A DNA stretch of 64,000 nucleotides from Seminavis robusta. Lineage: Eukaryota; Bacillariophyta; Bacillariophyceae; Naviculales; Naviculaceae. Position numbers and translations under genes: made by a program. The notes beneath the pieces were generated by a model, which made no database searches, was not told the DNA's origin, and saw nothing but the letters and a program-made list of their open reading frames with translations. Below, piece after piece: positions 1-10,624 of the stretch. Position 1 is the stretch's first letter, and every line of letters begins with the position of its first letter. The stretch spans positions 1-64,000 of the forward strand of contig CAICTM010000233.1 of NCBI GenBank assembly GCA_903772945.1, written 5' to 3'.

Positions 1-1409
1 CGGAAATATGCAATTATAAAAGGTAAAAGAACCTCTGCTCACGAAAATTGACCCACCCAAACCATTATTGCTTTGCTAATCCAAAGTATTCTCCCCACAT
101 TCAGTTTAGTGACCGAATGATATTCAAATCTTCAGACCCTCCAGCCAAAAGATAACATCTTCATCCTAGGATAACTGGGTTCCGGAAAAGGGCCCGCTTT
201 ACTGATAGAAGGAAATGTTACGGGTCAACATCACGAAAAAAGTATTGGTGTAAGAATAGGAACATCCACAATCAACAATAGCACTGAAGACATATGGGCA
301 CTAAGAAGTGACTTAGGCAAAGGATTCATTAGAAAATTTCGGCTAAGAAACTTCTGGATGGCTTACACACTTGTTTGCTGTTTTTTGCGCGTGGACCAGA
401 GGAGCTCAGCTGTTATAACGTGTTCAGTTCCGAGTCGTGTAGGTCATATTTCGCTGTTGCCGTTTGTTGGATCGTTGTGGTCGAGTGACATGACTGTAGT
501 TATATACTTGGTCGGTCGGTCTAAAAATTCAGGTTTTTCTCCTGCTGCTGAGTCGATAGCCTTCGACAAGCCTCGGTTTTTCTTTATCTAAAGGCCACGA
601 AGATCACTTGGAGGGCCGTGAACTAATGCATATTTTTTTTTTGCCCACCCGACTGAGTTCCAAATGACTCCAAGGAGGCCATCAGCTTGTATCTCGACAG
701 GGTTCTGTTGGACCGACATTTGCGAGGAAGCCTGTTGGAGTTGGGGTTGAGAAAGAAGAGACGGACATAGGTGTCCTATTAAGAGTTATATTTATGTCTT
801 TAAGAAGAGACATCGGGGTACAAATGGTCCGAAGAATCATTTGGAATTGACAAGTATGAGTCTGGGTCTGATCGGGATCAAAATTTTTGGCCGATTGAAG
901 CTGGAAGTAACAATTTGGTGATGCAAGAGAGACTGAAGAATGGTATAAACTTTAACTTTAGAAGCAAGTTGTTAAACCAAAGAAAGACAAACAACATCCG
1001 CACCGGAGACATGTCCAATGAGGATATGGATGTGGGTAGGGGGAAGATATTGGAGCAGAGACAACATCAGCCATTTAGCGGTGAGACTGAAGAAAGGTTG
1101 CTCCCTCCAAGATTCAGGGCTGGAATTCGATGTTTATTTGATAACAGTGTCTGTATAGCAGACTCATTTTCTTCCTCCAATACATGAGAAGCAATAGACC
1201 CGAGATAGAAAGGCAAAAATGGGGCAAAACAATAGGCAATGAGAAACACTGTTGCCAAGTGTGTTATTCTGCCGAAGCATCACATGAAGGCCCCATTAAG
1301 GTAGCTGAAAAGAGCGGAGGTCTCAATCAGAACTAAGATCTACTTTTGCCATGTTGACCTGCATGGAATCGAACTCATACCCAACATTTGGACTACTGGC
1401 GTGTATAAA
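1..1409. other. Gene-poor stretch, nothing recognised
   Basis: No reading frame here is longer than about 90 codons, and none shows a recognisable domain, signal peptide or plausible splice partner. I see no tRNA or rRNA signature. The stretch lies next to a retroelement-like remnant and may be decayed repeat DNA. Confidence 0.5.
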
Positions 1410-2058
1410 CTAACCAGTGGCTAGAACAGGGAAATAAGCAGCGGACATAGGTAATCCCATGGTTGAAGAAGCCTGGTTGCCACCAGCATTGATTGGGGCT
1501 GATGCTGTAGCAGCGGGTGGTGGAGGTGTGTTGCCACCAGAAGAGGGTGCCTTGTTAGGAAACTTGCGGAACCCACATCGTTCACCTGGTGAACAATGCG
1601 CCACTGGTCCCTTTGGAGAACCTCTCACAGTTGCGACAGTATTTAGCAACCACCTCCCCATCAACAGAAATGGTGTGTTGGGCATCATCGGGAATGTTCC
1701 CCCTTGGAGGCATGGAAGGAAGCTTGTCTTTAATAAGAATTGTGAGTTTGGAGTTGGTTTCAGCGCACTCCAAGGACGTTGTCCTGGTGAGCACCTCGCT
1801 TGGGACGTGCTGGATCGTTTCTATGATGGTCAGTAGCTCCACAATCCAAGCAGGCGCCTCCACGATGACGGGTACCGCCTCTGGCTGACCCACTGTTTTT
1901 ATCCTGGGTGAGACTCCCAATTTTTGCCTCAACTGCTTTGCCAATTGCTGCCTGGAAGGCTGTGTCCTGGGATCCCTTTGGATCCGAAGATGTTTGGGCA
2001 GGGCTTCATAAGTTTTCTGGTTGATGAGGACCCAGTAGAGGGCATCCAAGTCAATCAA
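1410..2058 (-). mobile_element. Broken gag-like retroelement remnant (tentative)
   Basis: The minus strand encodes a hydrophilic, helix-rich stretch followed by a Cys-x2-Cys cluster (YCRNCERFSKG). Next to it is a Cys/His-containing segment and an Ala/Pro/Gly-rich tail. This layout resembles the zinc-knuckle end of gag-type proteins in diatom retroelements. The element looks broken, with at least one break. No integrase, reverse transcriptase or terminal repeats were seen nearby, so the family assignment is weak. It could also be an unrelated small zinc-binding protein that has decayed. Confidence 0.3.
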
Positions 2059-3770
2059 AGTGTCGAGTGCTTCTAATTGTTTTGTTCCATAGTTGCTATC
2101 AACTCCGTTATGTCACTCTTACAACGAGCTCATGGACTTTGGATCGAAATGATGGACACACCACAGCCAAGGAGACCTCTCAGGGTTGTGTTGGTTAGTC
2201 AGGCATGGGATATACTGGACATAAGTTAATCGAATCTCTTTGATGATCTTGCTATGCATCGTACAACATACATGACAACATTCTCCCCAGGGAACTTGGT
2301 GATTTCCAAGTAAAGTAGCTTGCTTTGAGGTTTCAATCTTAACTGAGAGAAGGTCTGTATATTTTCTGCAGAAGAGCCAAGAAGAAGTTGGGGCCCATTG
2401 GTTATGGCTCAGGAACATATGATTTGAGTTCTTCCTGGAGAGCATTCAGTGCAAGAATTTAGAACAAGCCTTTCCTGACAGGCAAGGTTTGTCAAATCAT
2501 ACTGGCAAACAGGATGTTGCTTCAGATTCCAGCATCGATGAGTCCGACCCCATGACTGTGAGGTCCTGATGCCATTTTTCCATCATAGACTCTGAGACCT
2601 GTCCAGGAGCAGTGAACATGTTGATTGTATTAATAGTGTTGGTATTGAGATCTCCAACAACAAGCTGGAAGACCCCTTCCATTCCATGTTCAGTCATCAT
2701 ACTTTCAAAAAGCGATGAGAGAGGCTAAAACATGGGACCCAGAGGCATTTGACTCAGTCAAAGTCGAGAATAGGAGACTGGGGAATCCTTCAGTCCTTTC
2801 TTGCATGCAATTCAATGGCTGGAGTGTAGGTGTGATGTTTTAGATGGTCGTCTCCATGAAAACCCCTGAGGCATAGGGTGCTTTGAGGTTCCTTTCCCAG
2901 TCCATCTGAGCCGGATCCTGTCCAGGCTCAGTGTGGTTGATACCTCCAAGCCGAGGGCTTCTGTAAGCTTGGTTTCTCTTTGGTTTTCCAATGTGCTGGA
3001 GGAGCTCTGGAATTGAACTGCGGTCAATGGTGCTCTGCAGTCATGTTGGAGGATCAGATGGTGGGATGATTGGATCAGATTCAAAGAAGGCTTGTCTGAA
3101 GCCTTGTGGACTGAACAAGGATGCTGATGCTGGCGCTGCTGTTGAGATGAAGATGCTGAGGCAGAGAAGCGTCGTCAAGGGTCCATCAAGTGAGAATCAA
3201 CAAGAGGGCAATGGCACAGCGGCAACAGTAGAAGGAGCGGCAACAGGACTGCCCAACAAGAGGAGGAGCGCGGTGGATAGCTAGTCAATCGAGTCAATCG
3301 AAGCTGGAAGTTTATGAGCTTTACAACAGTTGAGTTCAAGCGAAGGTTCAAACGAACAACTGCAAGCCAGCAGTTCGAACGACCGATTCCAGTTCTAGGT
3401 TTCGAAACTGTTAACAGATCGCTCGTGCTGTTATGCTTCGAAACTGCCGGACAGATCGCTCGTGCTTCTATCGCCCGTGCTGTTTAGATCCGAACAACTG
3501 CAACGACAACTGCAAGCCAGTCTCCTTCTTCATTCGAACGACCAACAACAAACATCATGGAGCGATCGATCGCTCGTGACGTATCCGTTGGTTCAAAATG
3601 AAAAGTGAGGAGTTTGCGAAAAAGATATAACACAAGCATGACTCGAAGCCTGACACACAAGCCGAGCCTTCCATATGCAGTCGGAGCTCATTTTTCGATG
3701 AATTTTGCTGTTAACTCGGAGCTTGTTATCTCCGTCGATCGATCGATGGTGAGGCAAGCTTTAACGGTGG
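2059..3770. other. No gene recognised; short degenerate repeats near 3400-3500
   Basis: Only short, unconvincing frames are present. Around 3410-3580 the phrase GATCGCTCGTG recurs several times among blocks such as TTCGAACGACC, giving a locally repetitive sequence. I see no domain or splice pattern that supports a gene. Confidence 0.4.
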
Positions 3771-4196
3771 TTAGAGTAACAGTAATAGCAGTAGCAGTAG
3801 TAGTAGTAGCTCCTGCAGCGATCGAGATAATAGGATCCTCATTGAGATTACGATCGTCAATAGGATTAAGAAAGGTGGACTCCCATAGTATAGGAGTCCA
3901 TCGTTGCCAAGGGGATTGCTTACGAGCGAATCCAAGAGATCCTCATCACGATGTTGGTCGATGACAGGATAAAGAACAAGAGGGTTGCTTACGAGCGAAT
4001 CCAGCAGGTTATTGACAAGGGGATTGCTTGCGAGCGAATCCAAGGGGATTAAGTTGCAATAAGGGGAAGGACTACCGATGAAGAGTGCAAGAGGAAACTC
4101 TGGAGCAATCTGCATCAAGGAGTAGCGCAATCCATTGACAACCATAAGGGATAGACATATAAGAATAAGAATGAGTAACATCTCATAACCTCGCAT
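3771..4196 (-). CDS. Doubtful small secreted protein with LLDSLVSNPL repeats
   Basis: The frame opens with a hydrophobic leader (MRGYEMLLILILICLSLMVV) that would pass as a signal peptide. Three copies of a near-identical decapeptide LLDSLVSNPL follow, one as LDSLASNPL. The underlying DNA repeats begin at about 3915, 3984 and 4023. Their spacings of 69 and 39 nt are both multiples of three, as expected if the frame is or was translated. Against a real gene, the C-terminus runs into a poly-Leu tract made by a TAG/CAG-type microsatellite, and no homologue is recognised. It may simply be a minisatellite with an open frame. Confidence 0.2.
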   Translation of the reverse strand: MRGYEMLLILILICLSLMVVNGLRYSLMQIAPEFPLALFIGSPSPYCNLIPLDSLASNPLVNNLLDSLVSNPLVLYPVIDQHRDEDLLDSLVSNPLGNDGLLYYGSPPFLILLTIVISMRILLSRSLQELLLLLLLLLLLL

Positions 4197-4527
4197 GCTA
4201 CCATGCGACAATACCATTGTGCATTGATTAATCTAGGGATCTAAGAGATGTAAAGTTTGTATTTCCAAATAAGTGAGCAGTTATTGATTATTTTCTAGAA
4301 TAAGCCTGCCAATTGTAAAGCTGTAAAGCTGAATTGTAAGCTGTATCCCGTCGCATGCAGTGCCCAAGTACCTTCGTTAGCTGTTCCACGAAGAACCCAA
4401 ATTGCTTGAAGCATTCAATCCAAGATGCCAGGACTCTCAACCAGGCAAATGATATACATTCTTTTCGGTGGTTTGCATTCTATTGCTTTGTCCACGAGGT
4501 GTCAGCCATACTCAGATGCTTTCAGTT

Positions 4528-5906
4528 TCACTCTGCTTCATGATTTTCGCAAGCAAATTCATCACAATCGTCAACAGAAGGATATCCTAGGATCTCATCA
4601 TCAGCCTTTGAGGGAGGGTTGTTAAGATTCTGCTCAGCAGCAGTAGTGTTCTTTGTTGTGGTAGGGTTGTTGCTCTGAAGGACAAAACTTCGTGTGGTAC
4701 TGGCCTTCCGTGGTAACTCAGTTGAAGATAGGACTTGCCTGTAAATCCAAATCCATGATTGCTGGGGTGCTGCCTTTCTCCATTCTTGTGCTTTGGTCCG
4801 GGTGTAAACGAAAAAATTAAGAGCACCCTGATACATGTACATGTACCAGCATTGCAAAAATGACGGGTCAGGGTGGGAACCACTGCTTCTATTCAATCAA
4901 ACAGACCATGTCCTACCTGTAATGGAAGGAAGATCCATGTCAAGACCTGCAGAGCATAGGGCCCAGGCTGAGTTTGCATTGCAAGACTTTCTCTTGTGTT
5001 GTGAAGGCTTGCCAAAACCAAGCCAATAAATGGCCAGATAAACGTATTCCAATAAACAAGGCAATAGAGTGCTAAAGCAATAAATATTATGTGAGCCGAG
5101 GCAATTTCTTCGTGAAAATGGGTACAAACAATAGTCATTCACTTACTTGCTTGGATACGAACTTGTTCCAACCGTCGGGCATTGCTATCATTTGATTCTG
5201 CTCCAGTGAAATGATAGGAACTGCTTCGTCTGATTGTTTGCCGGACTGACCACCAGACCAGAATGGTACAAACGAATCCCAAAATTGCAAAGAAGCCTTG
5301 AAAGGGTATGACTGTCCGAATAAGACTCATGGCAGCCAGTGGGGATGACCGAACACATTCCACTTCATTGTTATCTTCGCATCCCCATGGAATTGGAGCA
5401 TAGATACATATATTGCTGTAGAAAGGGGTTGGATTAATGGATTCTGTGGCCGCCGCTGCAATATTGATGGATATTGGAATCAGAACAGCAACTGAGTGCA
5501 TCACCATTTCGATGTGCCTGGTAAAATCACGTTCTCTCCAGTTTCGAACCACTGTCAAGTAGTAGAAGACTCCCAAAAATCCATTGTAGCAGGAAGTGGC
5601 GATCAAACCAGTCATGAAGACAAACCCAATGGCAGTGCAACTTGCATGATTCCCACTGGCCCCAGGAACATTCATGTACGAAGGTACCATATAGGGAGAG
5701 AGCAAAAGGGAAATTGACGCCAAAGCATCAGCAAGGCTTAGAGAGAATAGCAGTCTATTCATAAAGCTGTGTGCCAATTCCTTGCGGGCAATGAACACAA
5801 TGCCAAGAGATCCAAGCAGCGAAAGTGTGCTTGTGATGGATCCTAAGACTATCAGAGGAATTAGATGGCTCCCGTTTAATGAAGTTGACTCCATGACTGC
5901 CTCCAT
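4528..5906 (-). CDS. Seven-transmembrane receptor (GPCR-like), 3 exons
   Basis: Inferred exons are 5906-5147, 5071-4917 and 4827-4528, joined by GT-AG introns of 75 and 89 nt, giving about 404 residues. The protein has seven hydrophobic segments: TM1 near residues 15-37, TM2 51-74, TM3 90-115, TM4 137-158, TM5 195-222, TM6 252-275 and TM7 after the second intron. TM3 is followed by a basic RNWRERDF loop. A Cys before TM3 (NHASC) and one in the second outer loop could form the usual disulfide. TM7 ends in FFVYTR, as in the cAMP-receptor/secretin-like GPCRs of protists, and the tail is hydrophilic and acidic. The start ATG is followed at once by TM1, with no signal peptide. A close paralogue lies immediately upstream on the same strand. 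The ligand is unknown; G-protein coupling is inferred from topology only. Confidence 0.75.
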
Positions 5907-6867
5907 GGTTGGGAAAGCTCGCCACTTGTTGTCGCTGGCTCTGTCTAGCTAGCCACTCTAGCCATACCGTAGCCAAGGGTGGGATCTCGGCCTCTTCTCT
6001 GTGCTTATTATTGTGACATTGTAACTTGTCTTGTTGTACCGGTATGGTTGTGGAGGGGTTCTCACGTTCTCGTCGTTCGAAGAGCAATGGTGCAAGCTGA
6101 ATGCGCTGTCTTATTAGAACTCATAAGTCTGTACCACGCACAATGTACCGGTACTACACTGTGTAGTACGGTAATTAGGGATTTAACCTTTGTGGATGAG
6201 AGGATTTACAAAACCCCATTATAAATACTCCCAGGGTGGGAGTGGTACCGGACCGGACGGTACCGCAGGTAGGCACACTCTCACACTCTCAGAAAGGAGA
6301 GGCGCCCAAAAGAGGAAGAAGAAAGGTTTTCAACCAAGTAGCCGAGAGTTTGTATGATTGAATGATTCGATTCTATCCTCGAACCATCATGCACATCATT
6401 GACTTTGTCCAAGACTTCAAGATTGGTTCCAGTCGGATTGGCCATCCAAGGAGCCATAAGTAGACAGGAGGAAATTGTTGTGCAGCTCTGGAGGCAATTG
6501 AAAGATGCAGCAAATTCTCCTTCTAAACAGAGGAATCAATCGATTGACACACAGCGGGGGGGGTCCGTCCGCGGTCAGATGCTGTTGTCCGAATTTCAGG
6601 CTCGTGAAATCACGTTGCAAACATTCTGCACTGGTGGCTTGTTCTTGTTGAACTTTCACTCTCAGCAGCATGCTGTGATAGCAAAGAATCTTTCAATGAC
6701 GATGATATGCTCAGCCTTGACCACGAATCAAGACAATCTCTATCAATTGGATGGTGCCCCCCAAAAGGCCGTATGCCTCGTGTTCCTTCTTGCTGAAACG
6801 GAGATTCTTGCTCAAGGTTTCCGCATCCTCTGTCCATATTCGCTTTCCAAAATTTTCTGGGATGTGC
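5907..6867. promoter_or_regulatory. Intergenic between the two receptor genes, with imperfect hairpin
   Basis: This 961-bp spacer should hold the promoter of the downstream receptor and the 3' region of the upstream one. An imperfect inverted repeat at 6146-6173 (left arm TACCGGTACTACAC, right arm GTGTAGTACGGTA) lies about 240 bp 5' of the receptor start. The plus-strand frame at 6399-6974 has no domain and is treated as noise. Confidence 0.4.
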
Positions 6868-8090
6868 TCACTCTTCTCCAAATTCATCAAACGAAACTTC
6901 TACTTCTTCGGCGGCAGCAGATTGTTGAGAATGACCAAAGCCCGTGGTTTCGACCGTTCCCGTGGTTGCTGTGAGAGGCAAGGTTGCCGGTATTCTTTGC
7001 GGCCTTGGGATTTCCGTGGTGAGAATGATTTGCCAATAGATCCACAATATGGAGCTTCGTGGCGCAGCTTTTCTCCATTGCTGGACTTTTTGGCGTGTGT
7101 AGACAATGAAGTTGAAGACGCCCTGGATTCAAGAGGATGTGAGATTCGAATTCAATCGACCACAATCGACCTTTCCATGACAAAACTCACCTTGAGGGGA
7201 TAGAGCGTGGCGTAGAGCAGTTGCAACACATAAACGTAGATATCTCCATTTCGCTCTTCTACGGTCCCCGGGAGACTGCGCATTGTCACGGCAAGGATTG
7301 GCCACATCATGGAGTTTAGGTAGACCAAACTGTAAAGCACAGCTTGGATACTGACTTGTTTCAGGCGTTCCTCGTTGGCGGTGTCCCTGTCATTTCCAAA
7401 TCGGTAAGAGGAACTGCGTTGAATGGTCCTCCTGACTGTGTTCCAGACCAGAAACGTGCAAACAAAGCCGACAATTGAGAATGTGGCCGAAACCGTATTG
7501 ACACTCTGAAAGAGTGCTTTTGCCACTTCAACGCTGGACCTCTCACAATCATTCTTTTCACAGTGCCAAGGAAAGGCGGAAAATAAGCATTGGAAGTTCA
7601 ACACTGGAATTGGATTGATGGTTTTTGTGACTGCTCCCACGAGGCCAATCGCCACCGGCAATACAATGGCCACATAGTGGACCAAGACTTGCAGCATTTT
7701 CGAAAAGTCTCGATCTTTCCAGTTTCTGCAAACCACCAGAAAAAAGTAGATGCTCAAAAAGGAATTGTAACAACAGGCACTGGTAGATGCCACCACGAAG
7801 AAGAATCCGCTGGTGGTGCAGGTTGCATGATTGCCCACGGCCCCCGGCAACCCCATGAAGGAAGGTATCAGATATGGCATGAGCAAACATGACATGGAAT
7901 TGACAAAGTCGGCACAGCTCAACGCAAATAGGAGTCTGTGTTGCCTGTCGTTGCTCTTGAGAATTTCCTTGAAAGATATGCGAATGATGCAACTTGATCC
8001 GACCAGGGACAGTGAGCAGCTGATGGAGAGCAGAACGATCACGACAATGTACTTTTCACCATTGTCGAATGTTCCGGAAGGCGACGCCAT
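6868..8090 (-). CDS. Seven-transmembrane receptor (GPCR-like), 2 exons
   Basis: Exons 8090-7191 and 7122-6868 are joined by a 68-nt GT-AG intron, giving about 384 residues. The ATG at 8090 was chosen because the codon opening the longer frame (8102) is TTG. Seven hydrophobic segments match the neighbouring receptor, with shared phrases such as PGA.GNHA.CT before TM3, RNWK.RDF after TM3 and FNFIVYTR at the end of TM7. The tail is acidic and rich in Thr/Glu. The intron falls at the same codon boundary as the second intron of the neighbour (after PLK/PLQ, before Gly), but the neighbour's first intron, in TM6, is absent here. The two are clearly tandem duplicates that have diverged. The ligand is unknown. 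Confidence 0.75.
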
Positions 8091-8469
8091 GATTCGATTC
8101 AATCATTCATTCATTCGTTCTTTCGCTCGATGGCCCTCCACAAACTAAACAGGGAATCTACCAAAGTCTCACGAAAAGTACCCCCACAGCATTCTTCTTG
8201 TACTTCTCGCCAGATTGTTGTGGATGGAATGGAAAGGTCGGATAGCAAGAGGCAAAGCGGCTCGAATGGTGAAGGTGTGTGTGAAAGATTTTCTTTGTGC
8301 AGCTTTATGGTTAAATAAACCTCTGAGTACCACGCAAAGTAACTCGATGCGGCACCCAGAGCAATACTGAGATTTTCTGTTGGGAGAGATTGTGGGCATT
8401 GCCAGCTAGCTAGCTAGCTAGATCGGGCATCATTGCATAATATGCATTGGCACAATCTTAGCTGTAACG
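8091..8469. promoter_or_regulatory. Intergenic promoter region with CTAG repeats
   Basis: The spacer lies between the start of the minus-strand receptor gene and the plus-strand receptor pseudogene. At about 8402-8420 it carries a run of overlapping GCTAGCTA units. No gene is seen. Confidence 0.35.
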
Positions 8470-9360
8470 ATGTCTTCAACAGAAGATGATCAACCTTACA
8501 GGAATACCACAAAAGAGGGAGCAACAACTGTAAGCAGTTAAGGGTTTGATGATGGAGCCATCATCGTACGGTACAGTAGCCTGGTGATTTCTGTGATAAT
8601 CTCCCTGCTGGGTTCTGTGGATATACTGTTTTCTCTGAGCCTTTCAGATGGTATGTCTTCCATTTGCACCTTCCTCTCTCCTTTCCTGTTGCCTTCTTAT
8701 ATGGATCTTCCTGGGGCTGGCTATCGGAAATCATTCCAGTTTGCATCGCTGTGGGGTTTTGGTTCTTGTGTGCAATGTCAGCCACTTCCTGCTACAATGA
8801 CTTTTTGGGGGGTCATCTACCATGGCTCGAAACTGGAGGGAACACGATTTTGCCAGGCATGTTGAAATGGCGATCAGTTCCTGTTCTGGTTCCAATATCC
8901 ATCAATATTGCAGTGGCAGCCACACAATCCAGGTCAATCCAATCCCTTTCTTCAGCGCCATCTGTGCCTATGCTCCCATCCCAAGGGAATGTAGCGAAAG
9001 GGATGTAGAATGCATTCTACCCCACACTCTGCATGTATTCTGGTCAAGACTCTCATGCCATTCCAAGGATGCTTTGCCATTTTGGGATTTGATTGCATCG
9101 TCATTGTCTGGTCATCTGTCCGGGATACCATTCGAAGGGGCAGTTCTTGCAAGTTTGCTGGAATGGAGGCTAGTGACAGTAGGAAAGCCCAGTGCTTCCA
9201 TCCCACAGAGTCATCCTTCCACCACAACCAATGTTACTCAGAACCACAATCCTGATGGCATACCCAACAACGTTTGCTTCAAAGTTCGGGATGACATGCT
9301 ATCTAGGATATGCCTCCTTTGATGATTGTGATGAAATTGCTTGTGAAGAGCAAGAACCTG
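8470..9360 (+). pseudogene. Decayed third copy of the receptor family
   Basis: Blocks clearly related to the receptor at 4528-5906 occur in order but in different frames: FSLSLSDGMSS (TM2), SATSCYNDFLG (TM3), ARNWREHDFARHVEM (loop after TM3), PVLVPISINIAVAAT (TM4), ICAYAPIPRECS (outer loop 2), MPFQGCFAILGF (TM5) and SSVRDTIRRGSS (loop 3). A 3' block GYASFDDCDEIACE matches the intact gene's C-terminus. A stop follows 23 codons after the likely ATG. At least four frame changes are needed to read it. About 20 codons between TM1 and TM2 and roughly 100 codons covering TM6-TM7 are missing. It cannot encode a receptor. It is closer to the 4528-5906 gene than to the 6868-8090 gene, so it probably arose from the former by inverted duplication. 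Confidence 0.8.
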
Positions 9361-9652
9361 AGTGCCTTGGTCTGTCAACAGTGAATCCATCTGAGCACAG
9401 TAGCCAGTTGCAGCACCAAGCAACAAAATCCAAATCACAAATTTGCTTGTGAAGAGAATAAACCTGGGTGCCTTGGTCTGTCAACAGTGAATCCATCTGA
9501 GCATAGCAGCCAGTTGCAGCACCAAGCAACAAAATCCAAATCACAAATTTGCTTGTGAAGAGAATGAACCTGAGTGCCTTGGTCTGTCAACAGTGAAGCG
9601 ATCTGAGCATTGCAGCCAGTTGCAGCACCAAGCAACAAAATCCAAATCACAA
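9339..9652 (+). repeat. 106-bp tandem repeat, about three copies
   Basis: Units begin at 9339, 9445 and 9551 with GCTTGTGAAGAG. They share the core GTGCCTTGGTCTGTCAACAG and the end CAACAAAATCCAAATCACAA. The first unit starts inside the last codons of the receptor pseudogene (encoding ACEEQEPE), so the repeat grew from the 3' end of that gene. A period of 106 is not a multiple of three, so the array is not a protein repeat. Copies differ at only a few positions each, suggesting recent expansion. Confidence 0.85.
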
Positions 9653-10216
9653 GGCAGAGCATGGAAGCTGTGTGACTTTGGAGAGTACCAGCACGCTGCA
9701 GTGACAGCGTGATACAGTTATTGATGACGATCCATAGTGAATGAAACTCAGTCCGTTCGCCAAAGGCTGACTGTCAACAGGGCGTGCACGTGTCAACAAT
9801 ATGCTAGGCAGCACACACCGGGATCACTAGGGCAACTCTTGCCCTTTGAGGTTGTTGTCTGACTAGCTAGAGCGTCAAGTCAAAAGTCAAACATTTTGGA
9901 AATGTTTTGTAGACCAGAACAAATCAAATTGCTTTCGTTCCTACCAACGGCAAAGCGACAAAGAGTACGACTTCAGCAGAACGGTCCGGCAACAGGTCTT
10001 TGAAAGCGAAACGGCTGTACTTCAGTTGGCAGTAGGAAATTGCCGTATCCACAGCGAACTACAGCCCATGACGGAGGTCAAGTGCATAGCTTTTGCCAAG
10101 CGCAATTAGGCCACAGAGACCATGTTTTTATAGCTTCTTATGGAAGATTCCAAGTTATTGACTACCAATGGAAAACCCCGAGGTCGTTCTATGCGATTAC
10201 CCAGTACCAGTCAAAT
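9653..10216. other. No gene recognised
   Basis: The stretch is ordinary non-coding sequence between the tandem repeat and the next small gene. There are only short unsupported frames and no repeat structure of note. Confidence 0.45.
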
Positions 10217-10624
10217 CTACTCTTTTTTGCTCGGGAACAGTTGCCGGAGGCTTTCCAACAAGGTTTCCTTCAATGCAACGATCAGCGTCCCGTCCTTCGC
10301 TTGTTCGACTAAGGAAAGCAACGCCTGCCGAATTACATTCAAGAAATTTTCAATGTCCCGCACTGAAAGTTCCGCTGAGGATGGGCGCCCAGTTTCTGCT
10401 GTGAGCACCAGAGGAACGCCTGAGACAACTCGAGCACCATAAGGGTTGCGATTTGACATCCAAGATTGCAGAAGAGCCGCAGCCGCCACCGAACTAACCC
10501 CAACAAAGATGTACGTTGCAGCTGATCCAATCCAAGTGCCCCGATTCTCGCGACGGCGCAATTCCATCATCGCGTTGTCTTTTTCAGCTTCCATCGCTTT
10601 CGATCCTTTTGAACTCGTCGTCAT
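10217..10624 (-). CDS. Small single-pass membrane protein, unrecognised
   Basis: The frame encodes 135 residues from the first true ATG (10624); the upstream in-frame opener is TTG. A charged N-terminus (MELRRRENRGTW, about residues 19-30) is followed by one hydrophobic helix near residues 33-53 (GSAATYIFVGVSSVAAAALL). A soluble region predicted to be helical follows (IENFLNVIRQALLSLVEQ) and the protein ends in FPSKKE. No family is recognised. Its size and composition fit a small organelle or ER membrane protein. It could be one exon of a longer gene, but no flanking exon was identified. Confidence 0.4.
   Translation of the reverse strand: MTTSSKGSKAMEAEKDNAMMELRRRENRGTWIGSAATYIFVGVSSVAAAALLQSWMSNRNPYGARVVSGVPLVLTAETGRPSSAELSVRDIENFLNVIRQALLSLVEQAKDGTLIVALKETLLESLRQLFPSKKE

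Noticed and set aside
1360-1430. Possible tRNA on the minus strand (GTTCGATTCC-like T-loop)
   Set aside because: The T-stem does not pair and no acceptor or anticodon arm could be formed.
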